64,000 nucleotides of DNA. It comes from Clostridia bacterium. Its GTDB lineage: Bacteria; Acidobacteriota; Terriglobia; Terriglobales; Acidobacteriaceae. The position numbers and the translations under genes were made by a program. Where the stretch lies: assembly GCA_035561135.1 (NCBI GenBank), contig DATMYA010000014.1, forward strand, positions 124,001 through 188,000, read 5' to 3'. The notes beneath the pieces are model-generated. The model was not told the DNA's origin and did no database searches. It worked only from the letters and a program-made list of their open reading frames with translations. Below are positions 18,188-27,140 of the stretch, one piece after another (within the stretch, counting starts at the first letter, position 1; each line of letters opens with the position of its first letter).

Positions 18188-18541
18188 ATGTTCATCCTGA
18201 TTACCATCATCCACGTGGTTGTTTGCCTGTTCCTTATCGCCGTGGTGCTGCTCCAGAGCGGCAAGAGCGCCGACATTGCCGCAGCTTTCGGTGGCATGGG
18301 TAGCCAGACGGCATTTGGTCCGCGTTCGGCAGCCAATGCGCTTACGAAGGCAACAACGTGGGCTGCGGTCATCTTCATGCTGACATCGTTTACGCTGGCC
18401 ATCGTTGCAACGCGCAACACTGGAACAAGCAGCAGTGGCTCCGTGCTCGGAAACACGAAGTCGGCCCCGGTTACGAATGCTCCGGCGCCGTCTCAGCAGA
18501 CACCTGCTCCCGAGCCGCAGCCGATGACGCCCTCACGTTAG
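18188..18541 (+). CDS. secG: Protein-export membrane subunit SecG
   Basis: A 117-residue protein with two membrane helices (about 3-22 and 54-74). Between them lies the SecG loop ([26 protein letters not shown]). The C-terminal 35 residues are Pro/Gln/Thr rich and exceed the usual core length. SecG is the small subunit of the SecYEG translocon. It follows tRNA-Leu, a frequent arrangement of tRNA-Leu and secG in bacteria, and has its own terminator. Confidence 0.92.
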   Translation: MFILITIIHVVVCLFLIAVVLLQSGKSADIAAAFGGMGSQTAFGPRSAANALTKATTWAAVIFMLTSFTLAIVATRNTGTSSSGSVLGNTKSAPVTNAPAPSQQTPAPEPQPMTPSR

Positions 18542-18562
18542 CAAGTTTTCATTCCATGACAA

Positions 18563-18590
18563 GGCCTCCGGCAACGGAGGCCTTTCGTGT
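18563..18590 (+). terminator. secG terminator
   Basis: A perfect 8-bp stem (GGCCTCCG/CGGAGGCC) with the loop GCAA, followed by TTTCGTGTT. Confidence 0.7.
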
Positions 18591-18652
18591 TCTCGGCTGT
18601 AAGTTTTCCAACACAGCTTGCAAGTTCACGGTAGAAGCTGGAGACTGTTTTT

Positions 18653-19282
18653 ATGATTCATGAGATTTTTCCCGTCGGTCGTTTGCAATGCAACTGCTCT
18701 GTCGTTGGCGACGAGGCGACACGCGAGGCCATTGTGATCGATCCCGGCGACAACGTAGAGGGCGTCATCGCCGTACTGCGCAAACATTCGCTCAATGTGC
18801 GACAGATCGTCATTACACACGCGCACATAGACCATATCGGCGGCGCCGGCAAACTCAAGCGACTGACCGGCGCGCCCGTTCTTCTCAACCAGAACGACTA
18901 CGCGTTGCTCAAGATGCTGGATGTGCAAGCCGGATGGATCGGAATGAGAGCACCTGAGAAGGTAGAGATTGACGGCTCACTGGCCAGTGGCGATAAGGTG
19001 CAGGCTGGTTCGCTGGAGGGTAAGGTCATACACACTCCGGGACACACCGAGGGCTCAGTGTGCGTTTACTTCGAGGCGGAGAAGAAGATGATTGCCGGAG
19101 ATACACTCTTTGCCCACAGCATCGGACGCACCGATCTTCCAGGCGGTTCGTACGAGAAGCTGATCCGTTCTTTGCACGACAAGATTCTCGCGCTGCCCGA
19201 TGACACCGTAGTAATCCCCGGGCATGGGCCGCTGACGACCATTGGCGAAGAGCGCGAGACGAATCCATTTCTGCAAAAGTAA
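18653..19282 (+). CDS. MBL-fold metallo-hydrolase (glyoxalase II / YcbL-like)
   Basis: A 209-residue metallo-beta-lactamase-fold protein. THAHIDHIGG supplies the HxHxDH metal motif, HTPGHTEGSVC the third-site histidine, and GDTLFAHSIGRTD the bridging aspartate. VVIPGHGPLTTIGEE ends the site. Length and motifs fit the short YcbL-type hydrolases that cleave S-lactoylglutathione-like thioesters or other esters; the substrate is uncertain. The terminator of secG separates it from the upstream gene, and its stop faces the end of the aminotransferase gene 24 bp away. Confidence 0.85.
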   Translation: MIHEIFPVGRLQCNCSVVGDEATREAIVIDPGDNVEGVIAVLRKHSLNVRQIVITHAHIDHIGGAGKLKRLTGAPVLLNQNDYALLKMLDVQAGWIGMRAPEKVEIDGSLASGDKVQAGSLEGKVIHTPGHTEGSVCVYFEAEKKMIAGDTLFAHSIGRTDLPGGSYEKLIRSLHDKILALPDDTVVIPGHGPLTTIGEERETNPFLQK

Positions 19283-19306
19283 CTTCCCTGCACCGCTTCA
19301 GCGCTG

Positions 19307-20476
19307 TTACGCGCTGCGCCCAAGGAATTCGAGTATGCGTCGCAAGCCCTCTGCAAAATCCTCGACGCCCGCAATCAGGCTGATTACAAGATGCCCCTCG
19401 GCGGCGAAATCGTAGAAATGCCCCGGATGCGCTAACACAGACACATGATTGAGTAGTCCGATGGACAGTTCCTCATCCGAGCGTGTGATCGGGACCCGTA
19501 AGATCGCGTACCAACCGCCCTCCACTTGCAGACGCGAGCAGGACTTTTGCTTTGCGAGTTGGCTATCTAGCTCAACGAGGTTCGTTCGCACTCGCCCACG
19601 AAGCTGCTGCTGGATGCTGCGGCGCGAGTCGAGCAGCTCCGGCAAGGCCCACTGGACAGGAGCATTCATGGAAAGGAACGTGTCGGCAATAACCTCAAGC
19701 CGTTCGAGTGCCTCGCACGCAACTGCTGCCGGACCGCTGGTCGCGATCCAGGCGACCTTCATCTGCGGCAATCCGCTAATTTTGGATAATCCGCTCAACG
19801 TGAAAGTCAGCGCACCATTGTTCGCGGCAAAGCTGTACGGAGGGGTTCCATTGATCCCGTAATCGAGGAACACTTCATCGGCGATGATGGCCATCTCGCG
19901 ACGTGAGCAGATTGCGTTCAGGTCCGCGAGTTCGGCGGACTTAACGTACGAGCCAGTTGGGTTGTTCGGGTGGACGACGAGTACGGCACGGGTGCGCTCG
20001 CTCATATGAGTTTCGAGCGAATTGAAATCCATCTGCCATCCGTGATCGTACACAAGTTCGTAAGGGACGAGTTTGACGTCATGCAAATCCGCCAGGAACT
20101 CGAATAGCGGATAGCTGGGAACAGGGACCATAACTTCATCGCCCGGTTCGCAGAGCAAGCGGAAGCAGAAGCTATATGCCTCGCTGGTGCTGACGGTCAG
20201 CACAAGTTGCCCGGGATCAAGTTCGGTTCCCTGCTCGCGATAGTAAGCCGCAACGGCCTGTCGGGCCGATAGCAATCCTTTCGGCGCCGGTTCGTACTCC
20301 AGGGCATTGGGATTGGCGAGCGCCGAGATAAGCCGCTCCCGATCATACTGAAGTCCTACTTCAGTTGGGTTCGACGCAGTGAGGTCGAGCAGTTTCCTGC
20401 CCGATCGGCGCGCAGCATCCACCGCCAGCGAGTAGCCGTTCGGTGTCAGGTTCCAACTTGTTCGCTTCGAAAACAT
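19307..20476 (-). CDS. PLP-dependent aminotransferase, class I/II
   Basis: A 389-residue fold-type I aminotransferase. VSTSEAYSFCFRLL and VPVPSYPLFEFL shape the active site, VVHPNNPTGSYV binds the substrate, IIADEVFLDYG has the PLP-contacting Asp/Tyr, and SGLSKISGLPQMKVAW holds the Schiff-base lysine. ATG 20476 is chosen because GAGGAG lies 6 bp upstream; the longer frame to 20557 has no such site. It is probably an alanine- or aspartate-type transaminase, but specificity cannot be fixed. It is divergent from the purine permease gene, with 142 bp between the two starts. Confidence 0.88.
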   Translation of the reverse strand: MFSKRTSWNLTPNGYSLAVDAARRSGRKLLDLTASNPTEVGLQYDRERLISALANPNALEYEPAPKGLLSARQAVAAYYREQGTELDPGQLVLTVSTSEAYSFCFRLLCEPGDEVMVPVPSYPLFEFLADLHDVKLVPYELVYDHGWQMDFNSLETHMSERTRAVLVVHPNNPTGSYVKSAELADLNAICSRREMAIIADEVFLDYGINGTPPYSFAANNGALTFTLSGLSKISGLPQMKVAWIATSGPAAVACEALERLEVIADTFLSMNAPVQWALPELLDSRRSIQQQLRGRVRTNLVELDSQLAKQKSCSRLQVEGGWYAILRVPITRSDEELSIGLLNHVSVLAHPGHFYDFAAEGHLVISLIAGVEDFAEGLRRILEFLGRSA

Positions 20477-20618
20477 CTCGCTCCTCACTCGGCAGCAGAA
20501 TCTATTGACGCTGTGCCGCGCGAAATCGTAGAGTTCGCCTTCAGCTCCGAACAGCAAATCATTTCTGAGCTAATTTATATCTCAAAGGGACACAAATGCA
20601 TTGTGCAAGGAGCAACGG

Positions 20619-21929
20619 TTGAGCAGACTCCGCACGTTTTTCAAGATCGATGAACGTGGCACAACGGTTGGCCGCGAGATCATTGCAGGGCTGACGACGT
20701 TCACAACCATGTCCTACATCGTGATTGTGAATCCGGCAATCCTGAAAACCGCAGGGATTCCGCCGGAACCCTCGATGGTAGCAACCGTGCTGGCTGCGAT
20801 TTTCGGCTGCCTTCTTATGGGGCTATATGCCAACCGGCCTTTCGCCATCGCGCCCTACATGGGAGAGAATGCGTTCATTGCTTTCACTGTTTGCCAACTG
20901 CTTGGCTACAAGTGGCAAACGGCGCTGGCAGCCGTGTTCATCGCCGGGGTATTGTTCATCCTACTTACGGTTTTGAAAGTGCGGAGCTGGGTCGTGGAAT
21001 CCGTGCCGCAGTCGCTGCGTTACAGTTTCGCGGTAGGCATAGGACTTTTTCTCACATTCGTCGGACTCAACCAGACCGGCATCGTTATGCTTGGCTCGGC
21101 GGGCTCCCCCGTGCGCACGGGAGCGTTGACGTCACACCCCGTGCTGGTCGCCATCTTCGGATTTGTATTAATCAGCATCCTGACTATCCGGAAATTTCCA
21201 GGCGCAATCCTGCTCGGAATTATAGTGACTGCATTGGTCGCATTTTTGGCGGGAACGGCCCCGCCTCCGCATGGAATCGTAAGCATGCCGCCGAGCGTGA
21301 TGCCTATCGTGGGCCAGCTCGATCTGAAGGGAGCTTTGACCTGGGGCGCATTCCCGATCGTCCTGACGATCTTCATCATGGCATTCGTGGACACGATGGG
21401 AACATTGATAGGACTCTCCGCGCGCGCCGGCTTCCTGGATAAAGATGGGAACCTTCCGCAGATTGAACGCCCAATGCTGGTCGACGCGCTGGCTACGACG
21501 TTCTCGCCGATTCTCGGAACCACAACTGCTGGCGCGTTCGTTGAGTCCGCGACGGGGATTGAGGCCGGTGGACGCACGGGGCTGACTTCGCTTGTTGTCG
21601 CAGCCTGCTTTGCACTTTCCCTGTTCTTCTCGCCGTTCGTGGCTGCCATCCCAGCACAGGCGTACGGTCCCGCGCTGATCATTGTGGGCCTGTTCATGCT
21701 CGCGCCGATTGTGAAAATCAACTTTGACGACTACACGGAGTCCATACCATCATTCGCCGTCGTAGTGCTTATGTGCTTCACGTTCAACATCGCGGTGGGC
21801 ATCACAGCGGGGTTCGTGCTGTATCCGCTATGCAAGGTGGTCTCTGGCCGACGCAGGGAACTGCGTCCGGGCATATGGGTACTGACTGCTCTTTCACTGC
21901 TCTTCTTTATCTTTTATCCGTATCAATGA
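20619..21929 (+). CDS. NCS2-family purine permease (AzgA/PbuG-like)
   Basis: A 436-residue transporter with about 12 membrane segments. It has the family motifs GLTTFTTMSYIVIVNP, AIAPYMGENAFIAF, FVDTMGTLIGLS and GTTTAGAFVESATGIEAGGRTG. The last is the signature of the AzgA-like branch, which takes up adenine, guanine or hypoxanthine by proton symport. TTG 20619 follows AAGGAG at 6 bp and gives the expected start (RTFFKIDERGTT). No purine-responsive riboswitch could be recognised in the 140 bp before it. Confidence 0.88.
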   Translation: MSRLRTFFKIDERGTTVGREIIAGLTTFTTMSYIVIVNPAILKTAGIPPEPSMVATVLAAIFGCLLMGLYANRPFAIAPYMGENAFIAFTVCQLLGYKWQTALAAVFIAGVLFILLTVLKVRSWVVESVPQSLRYSFAVGIGLFLTFVGLNQTGIVMLGSAGSPVRTGALTSHPVLVAIFGFVLISILTIRKFPGAILLGIIVTALVAFLAGTAPPPHGIVSMPPSVMPIVGQLDLKGALTWGAFPIVLTIFIMAFVDTMGTLIGLSARAGFLDKDGNLPQIERPMLVDALATTFSPILGTTTAGAFVESATGIEAGGRTGLTSLVVAACFALSLFFSPFVAAIPAQAYGPALIIVGLFMLAPIVKINFDDYTESIPSFAVVVLMCFTFNIAVGITAGFVLYPLCKVVSGRRRELRPGIWVLTALSLLFFIFYPYQ

Positions 21930-21969
21930 ACCGGACGCGCAAACATTGAGGATATCAGCGGAAACGACC

Positions 21970-21992
21970 CCGCCCTAGCAAAGCTAGGACGG
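21970..21992 (+). terminator. Hairpin after the purine permease
   Basis: The stem CCGCCCTAGC/GCTAGGACGG (one mismatch) has a 3-base loop, 40 bp after the stop. It has no T-run, so its effect as a terminator is uncertain. Confidence 0.45.
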
Positions 21993-22155
21993 GAAACCCT
22001 GGGAAGAGCCGTCGGCAGGGCACCGCTTCAGCAGCTGCGTACTTTATTACTCAGAGAGCGAAGAAATCATCCGCTCACCTCTTGCGTGAAGTCGAGCTTC
22101 AGAATTCCTGTCCGTGCGGCCAACTCCAACACCGCGCCAGTCCTCCTATTCTCTT

Positions 22156-22377
22156 ATGGCAAGACCTCTCGGACTGTTGCGCTGGTTTAGTCGCAACGGC
22201 TTTACGGCCGTCCTAATCGTTGCTCTAATATTCATGTCGCTAATCACCATCGAGCAGGGACGCACTATTACGAACCAGCGTGCGCTTATCCGCCAGCTTT
22301 TCTCTGACAGCCTTGAGTTGAGTGCAAACAAGCTGCGCGATGCCGCCGCCGCCCGGCAGCAGCATCCGGCCCCATAG
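22156..22377 (+). CDS. Small single-helix membrane protein
   Basis: 73 residues from ATG 22156. A short basic start (MARPLGLLRWFSRNG) leads into one membrane helix (residues about 15-33). A conserved-looking helical tail follows (TIEQGRTITNQRALIRQL). No known domain. The frame is also open upstream to 22114, but TCCTCC before the ATG is not a ribosome site on this strand, so the start is uncertain. The gene ends 94 bp from the convergent M48 protease gene. I believe it is real because of its well-formed helix and amphipathic tail, but have no functional clue. Confidence 0.5.
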   Translation: MARPLGLLRWFSRNGFTAVLIVALIFMSLITIEQGRTITNQRALIRQLFSDSLELSANKLRDAAAARQQHPAP

Positions 22378-22413
22378 AGCGATCTACCACCACCCCCTTT
22401 CTACACAAAGCAA

Positions 22414-22439
22414 GAACCGGCAGCCTGAGCTGCCGGTTC
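22414..22439. terminator. Bidirectional hairpin between convergent genes
   Basis: A perfect 10-bp stem (GAACCGGCAG/CTGCCGGTTC) with a 6-base loop, lying between the small membrane protein (+) and the M48 protease (-). T-runs on both sides are weak. Confidence 0.6.
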
Positions 22440-22470
22440 CTCATGGACTTGGTCCACGTATGTCGAAGCG

Positions 22471-23508
22471 CTAGTCTCGACGCTTCAATGTCGGACGATC
22501 GTCGTCTTTCGTGTCGCCTGTGTCGGTTTTCTTATCATTCGTCGTGCGGCGCAACGTCGGACGGCTTTCTTTGTCATCTGTGATCTTGCGACGATTCTCA
22601 AGTGCCGCTAGCCGCGACTTGACGATGTCGAATTCCGAAGTGCTGACGATGTACTGATCGCGGGCAGGGAGAATTGAAGCGATCTCGCCTTGCGTCTTTT
22701 CGATCCGATCGGGCGTTTGCGGGTGCGTTGCAAAGGCCTTGGCCAGCGATCCTGGTTTCTTCTTCTCCTTCGCCTGTATCTTCTCGAAGAACGATACGTA
22801 GGCCTGTGGGTCATAGCCGGTCTTGTACATGTATTGCACGCCCAGGAAATCGGCCTCGACCTCAAAGCCGCGGGAGAACGTGAGGAAGGTCATTGGCAAT
22901 CCCAGGCCTGCCGCGCTACGCAGCGCATAGCCAAGACCGCCGCCAACGAAGATCAGCGGAATGGAGCCTATGTTCGCCCACTGGCTCCGCGTCATTTGGC
23001 GCGTTGCATGGCGCGCAGCTACGTGAGCGATCTCATGCGCCATGACGCCGGCGAGCTCTGCCTCTTCGTCGGCCGCCATGATCAGGCCGGTGTTCACGTA
23101 GAAGAATCCGCCGGGCAAGGCAAACGCGTTTACCTCGTCAGAGTCGATCACCTTAATCGTGAACGGAACGCGTGCATCCGAATTGCGCACAAGGTTCTGC
23201 CCGACACGATTCACGTACTCGGTCACGACAGGGTCCTGAACCAGCTTGACGCTGGCCTCGATCTGGTTCGAGTACTCCTTCCCCATCGCAATCTCTTTCT
23301 CGACGGAGTACCAGTTGCCCAGACCCTTGCCCTTGCCACCTATGTCGCGATTGCCGATAGCCTCGACATCATTCTTGCTTCCGGGCTTCACCTTCTGCTG
23401 CTGCGTCTCGTCCTGCTGCTTGTCCTGATTCTTGTCTTGCGCGACTGCGAACGGCGCAACCGACGAGAACAGCAAAGCTACTGTCGCCAAACTCGCTTTG
23501 AACTTCAT
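22471..23508 (-). CDS. M48-family metalloprotease, exported
   Basis: 345 residues with a signal peptide (MKFKASLATVALLF, ending near AVAQD). The zinc site VMAHEIAHVAARHA and the third ligand in RGFEVEADFLG are complete, and FALPGGFFYVNTGL is the family strand before the zinc site. It resembles BepA/YfgC-type periplasmic proteases that guard outer-membrane protein assembly, but lacks a clear TPR domain. The first 70 residues are Gln/Asp/Lys rich. The last 35 residues carry two copies of a basic motif (RPTLRR and RPTLKRR) in an acidic linker. ATG 23508 is preferred, with GGGAG 8 bp upstream. Confidence 0.88.
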   Translation of the reverse strand: MKFKASLATVALLFSSVAPFAVAQDKNQDKQQDETQQQKVKPGSKNDVEAIGNRDIGGKGKGLGNWYSVEKEIAMGKEYSNQIEASVKLVQDPVVTEYVNRVGQNLVRNSDARVPFTIKVIDSDEVNAFALPGGFFYVNTGLIMAADEEAELAGVMAHEIAHVAARHATRQMTRSQWANIGSIPLIFVGGGLGYALRSAAGLGLPMTFLTFSRGFEVEADFLGVQYMYKTGYDPQAYVSFFEKIQAKEKKKPGSLAKAFATHPQTPDRIEKTQGEIASILPARDQYIVSTSEFDIVKSRLAALENRRKITDDKESRPTLRRTTNDKKTDTGDTKDDDRPTLKRRD

Positions 23509-23819
23509 CAACAATTCTCCCGCAGGACGCGGTCTGCAGAACCGGTCCTATACCGTCCAGCGCACTGCCAAACTGACCGTTGCGCCAACAGGCCCGTTAC
23601 TTGTACCCGAATACTCATTAGCTTACACGCGCATTATACGCGTGCTCCAGGAGCCTCTTGATCATTGGATTCCGTGGAATCCCATTCGGACGTACATGTT
23701 TCCGTAACTTCTCGAAATCCTTCTCGGCCCAGCTTAGATACGAGACTCCTCTGTACGACTTCAACACTGTGCCACGAGCGAAGTCGCGCAGCAAAAGAGG
23801 AACTTAGGGAGGTATCGGA
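23509..23819. other. Intergenic stretch with two small palindromes
   Basis: No gene seen. It contains CACGCG/CGCGTG around a 7-base loop (about 23625-23643) and the near-perfect 16-bp palindrome GGATTCCGTGGAATCC (23667-23682). Either could be an operator for the M48 gene, which is read leftward from here; neither is tied to a known regulator. Confidence 0.4.
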
Positions 23820-24224
23820 CTAGGTTGTCCTCAGATCTGCACCAGGCTGTTCGCCGGAGGGCTCGCCAGGGTCTTCCTCCGGTTGATCCGGCCCGACAAT
23901 CTCAACTTCCGAAGCACGCCACTCCCCGCCGGAATCCTGCTCGGCAGTGACGCGCACCTCGATACCGGGCTTAAGGCTGAGTTCCGGATGGTTTTCGCGC
24001 TTGGATTTTGGGACCGTCTCCTCATAGACCACTTTCGCGCGCGAGATTTCCACCTTGCGCAGCATACCGTTCCGTCCCTTAACGAAAATCCAGCGACCGC
24101 TTTGTTTCGACGGCGGTTCGACCAGAGTGCCCCGGAACGTCCCCGGGGTCCCGGCCAGAAGCGCGGGAACCAGCGCGGCCAGAAGCAGAGGACAAAGAAA
24201 GCGCAGGTGAGCGCGGCATGGCAT
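23820..24224 (-). CDS. Small exported protein of unknown function
   Basis: 134 residues with a signal peptide (FLCPLLLAALVPALLAG). A compact beta-rich domain (residues about 28-110) follows with WIFVKGRNGMLRKVEI and PGIEVRVTAEQDSGGEW. This pattern suggests an OB-like fold and is common in exported proteins of this group, but I cannot name the family. The last 20 residues are Glu/Pro rich. It lies downstream of the inositol-phosphate synthase gene on the same strand, separated by a strong terminator, so it is probably transcribed on its own. Confidence 0.6.
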   Translation of the reverse strand: MPCRAHLRFLCPLLLAALVPALLAGTPGTFRGTLVEPPSKQSGRWIFVKGRNGMLRKVEISRAKVVYEETVPKSKRENHPELSLKPGIEVRVTAEQDSGGEWRASEVEIVGPDQPEEDPGEPSGEQPGADLRTT

Positions 24225-24275
24225 CTCTCATTACGATGCGCGGCCCCGGACTGGGGCGGCTTAGAACCGGCATCA

Positions 24276-24308
24276 CAAAATAAAAGGCGCGGCCGTAGCC
24301 GCGCCCAA
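24276..24308 (-). terminator. Terminator of the inositol-phosphate synthase gene
   Basis: Read on the minus strand: stem GGCGCGGC/GCCGCGCC (8 bp, 4-base loop) followed by TTTTATTTTG. A very similar module ends the gene at 44923. Confidence 0.85.
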
Positions 24309-24341
24309 ATTGCCCTGAATCCTGTTCCACTCTTGACCAAC

Positions 24342-25688
24342 TCAGTCGTAGTACTCCAGGCCGAGATGGGTAATGAGTTCCTCGCCTTTCAAGTGACGCA
24401 ACGTGTTCTTCAGTTTAATGAGCTGAATGAACAGATCGTGCTCCGGATAAAGCCCCGGCGCCGTCATCGGCGACTTGAAGTAGAAGCTGAGCCACTCCTG
24501 GATGCCGATTCCCTTCAGTTCGCTCGCGCGCTGCGCCAAGTCCATGAACAGGACGACGTCAAGCACGATGGGAGCTGCAAGGATGGAGTCGCGACAGAGG
24601 AAGTCAACCTTGATTTGCATCGGATAGCCAAGCCACCCGAAGATGTCAATGTTGTCCCAGCCCTCCTTGTTGTCGCCGCGCGGCGGATAGTAGTTGATGC
24701 GGACCTTGTGACAGATGTTCCCGTACAGCTCGGGATGGAGTTCCGGCTGAAGTATGTGCTCAAGCACAGACAGCTTCGACTCTTCCTTGGTTTTGAACGA
24801 GCCGGGATCTTCCAGCACTTCTCCATCGCGATTGCCGAGAATGTTGGTGGAGAACCAGCCGTTCAGTCCGAGCATGCGAGCTTTGAAGCCCGGCGCCAGG
24901 ATCGTCTTCATCAACGTCTGGCCGGTTTTGTAATCCTTGCCGCAGATCGGCGCTGAGTTACGACGCGACAACTCATGCATGGCCGGGATGTCGGTTGAAA
25001 GGTTCGGCGCGCCGTTCGCGTACGGGACGCCTTCCATGAGGGCCGCGTAGGCGTAAATCATGGAGGGCGCGATGTTTTCGTCGTTGTTGCGCAATCCGTT
25101 CTCGAAAGTTTTGACGCTTGCGTGAACTTCGCTTTCCTTGATGAAGCTCTCGGTCGAACCGCACCAGATCATCACAAGTCGCTCGGCTCCGCTGGTCTTC
25201 TTGAAGTTGCGAATGTCCTCGCGCAACTGCTCGGCCAGTTCCATTTTGTTCGCGCCGGTCTTCACGTTCGGCCCATCGAGCTTCTTCACAAAGTTCTTGT
25301 CGAAGACAGCCTTCATCGGCTTGATCGTCTGCAGAAACGGCTTGATTTGTTCGACCAGATCCTTTTCGAGCACGCCGGCCTTGCGAGCCGCCGTGTACAT
25401 ATCGTCCTCGAAGATGTCCCACCCTGCGAACACGAGATCATCGAGATTTGCGAGCGGAACGAAATCCTTAATCTTCGGAGAACGTCCATCGGTCCGCTTG
25501 CCCAAACGGATGGTACCCATCTGCGTCAACGAACCGATTGGCGCAGCGAGGCCTTTACGAATAGCTTCCACGCCGGCAACGAACGTCGTAGCCACGGCGC
25601 CCATCCCGGGGATCATGATGCCAAGTTTTCCTTTAGGTGCGTTTAACTCGCCTTTATCCTTTTGCACGTTCTTCTGCCCCGTCGCCAT
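24342..25688 (-). CDS. ino1: myo-Inositol-1-phosphate synthase
   Basis: A 448-residue NAD-dependent synthase that converts glucose-6-phosphate to inositol-1-phosphate. GIMIPGMGAVATTF is the Rossmann motif, and GLNGWFSTNILGNRDGEVL is the family active-site stretch. KVRINYYPPRGDNKEGWDN and FLCRDSILAAPIVLDVVLF follow near the C-terminus. Length matches the larger bacterial forms. It starts with a Lys-rich leader (ATGQKNVQKDKGE). The product may serve inositol phospholipids or compatible solutes. No inositol monophosphatase or phospholipid gene is nearby, so the branch used cannot be told. Confidence 0.92.
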   Translation of the reverse strand: MATGQKNVQKDKGELNAPKGKLGIMIPGMGAVATTFVAGVEAIRKGLAAPIGSLTQMGTIRLGKRTDGRSPKIKDFVPLANLDDLVFAGWDIFEDDMYTAARKAGVLEKDLVEQIKPFLQTIKPMKAVFDKNFVKKLDGPNVKTGANKMELAEQLREDIRNFKKTSGAERLVMIWCGSTESFIKESEVHASVKTFENGLRNNDENIAPSMIYAYAALMEGVPYANGAPNLSTDIPAMHELSRRNSAPICGKDYKTGQTLMKTILAPGFKARMLGLNGWFSTNILGNRDGEVLEDPGSFKTKEESKLSVLEHILQPELHPELYGNICHKVRINYYPPRGDNKEGWDNIDIFGWLGYPMQIKVDFLCRDSILAAPIVLDVVLFMDLAQRASELKGIGIQEWLSFYFKSPMTAPGLYPEHDLFIQLIKLKNTLRHLKGEELITHLGLEYYD

Positions 25689-26258
25689 CAGTAATCAGTC
25701 ACTTCCTTATATGGGGATCAAAACGGGTTATCTTCTCCCACCTCGGCTGCTTTTGCAAACATTTGTGCTTAGCAGGGCGATTCCGCACTTGAGTTGCGCG
25801 TTAGTTCATTCAATGGCGAAACGGCACGCGACGATTTCCGACCCGATTCCGGAAGGCATCTACACTTTGCTCGGTAGAGAGGGAGCGCCGTTGCCCCGGT
25901 TCCCCGCACGCTCAGACCTGCGAACAAACGATTACCGTTCGCCACAGAGGGCGAACCCAGACCAGGCACGAGGTGACAACGACAGTCTCCGCCCAAAGTC
26001 CAACGGGCGTTGCCGAGCTGCACCATCTTTAATTACGTTGGAATCCTTCAACTCCGCGGCTACGTCGCTGCACTCAGGAACGCCAGACGGCTAGCAACTG
26101 TTCACCGGCGATGCCGTTGCTCGAAAATCGATGCGTCGATAAATCGATGTAGCGCAGGTAAAATGTAGCGAAAATCATCGAATGGAATGTGCCTGTTAAG
26201 AACATTGTAGTGTTTTCAAACACAAACAAAAATCTGTCTGAGTTGTTGCACAGTAGCC
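25689..26258. other. Non-coding region between ino1 and the sdh promoter
   Basis: About 570 bp between divergent genes, with no frame I would accept. It must hold the ino1 promoter at its left end and any sdh control sites at its right. It contains a cluster of ATCGAT-type motifs (26128-26150: AAATCGATGCG, AAATCGATGTAG) that look like short imperfect repeats. Confidence 0.5.
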
Positions 26259-26287
26259 TTGACGTGCGTTGGACGTCACCGCATAAT
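26259..26287 (+). promoter_or_regulatory. Promoter of sdhCAB
   Basis: TTGACG and CATAAT are separated by exactly 17 bp, the best -35/-10 pair in the window. The expected start of transcription (about 26294) leaves a 40-base leader before the GTG at 26333, and rules out longer sdhC starts. Confidence 0.65.
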
Positions 26288-26332
26288 GCAGGGTACTTCA
26301 AAACCTCAATTAAGCCATCAAGGAGCCGTTCC

Positions 26333-27109
26333 GTGGCATCGTCGGTCAGTCCTCCAGTACCAGCCAGTTCTACACGGATTCGGAAAGGTGTTGCGCCTCT
26401 GCGTGCGGGCCAGGGGAAGTCATTTCTTTTGCGTCGCCTGCACTCGATCACCGGCATCGTTCCAGTCGGCGCTTTTCTTTTAGAGCACTTTATCTCCAAC
26501 GCTTTCGCTACGAATGGCGCGACAGCCTACGCGCTGCAGGTAAAGTTTCTCTCCGGACTGCCGTTCCGGGTTTTCCTGGAAGTCTTCGGCATTTTCATTC
26601 CGCTGCTCTATCACGCGTTCTACGGCTTCTATATCTGGTACCGCGGCGAGGGCAATGCCACCGAATACCCGTGGGCCGGCAATTGGTTCTATACGTCCCA
26701 ACGGTGGACGGGCGCGATCGCATTTGCATACATCCTCTATCACACCTGGGTGATGCGCTTTTCGGGCGTTCACCTGCCTGAGTATCCGGGCGCTGCGTTC
26801 GGCAAGGTGCAGATGGAATTTTTCACGCAGCCTTGGACGGTAGGTTTCTACATTGTCGGCATTATCGCGGCGTCGTGGCATTTTTCGTATGGCATATGGC
26901 TGTTTGCCGCGAAGTGGGGCATCACGGTCGGTGAGAACGCTCGCAAGAAGTTCGGCTACGTCTGCACAGCTTTTGCGGTGTTGTTGATCGTGCTCGGCCT
27001 TGCAACGATTCGCGCTTTCTATCAATTCCCGCAGCAGGCGATCGATCCCGCCGGAGCCAAGCGCATTGAAGCCGGCGAGCAGTACAACCAGGAACATAGC
27101 AATCGATAG
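26333..27109 (+). CDS. sdhC: Succinate dehydrogenase cytochrome b558 subunit
   Basis: A 258-residue di-heme membrane anchor with five helices. Histidines that can ligate the two b hemes lie in LHSITGIVPVGAFLLEH, FAYILYHTWV and ASWHFSYGIW. The form is the single-subunit b558 type of Bacillus and Bacteroidetes, which works with menaquinone and is linked to sdhA and sdhB. GTG 26333 follows AAGGAG at 7 bp and lies downstream of the promoter, so it is preferred to the longer open frame from 26189. The N-terminal 35 residues are Ser/Pro/Arg rich and cytoplasmic. Confidence 0.93.
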   Translation: MASSVSPPVPASSTRIRKGVAPLRAGQGKSFLLRRLHSITGIVPVGAFLLEHFISNAFATNGATAYALQVKFLSGLPFRVFLEVFGIFIPLLYHAFYGFYIWYRGEGNATEYPWAGNWFYTSQRWTGAIAFAYILYHTWVMRFSGVHLPEYPGAAFGKVQMEFFTQPWTVGFYIVGIIAASWHFSYGIWLFAAKWGITVGENARKKFGYVCTAFAVLLIVLGLATIRAFYQFPQQAIDPAGAKRIEAGEQYNQEHSNR

Positions 27110-27140
27110 GTAGGGCGGCGGTTCGCCCATTCATACTTCT

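Noticed and set aside
20477..20618. Purine riboswitch before the NCS2 permease
   Set aside because: No conserved purine aptamer core or loop-loop pair could be found.
22690..23661. 323-codon open frame on the + strand
   Set aside because: Opposite the M48 protease, which has a signal peptide and HEIAH; a shadow.
26189..26332. Longer N-terminus for sdhC
   Set aside because: A good -35/-10 promoter lies inside it and the GTG at 26333 has AAGGAG.
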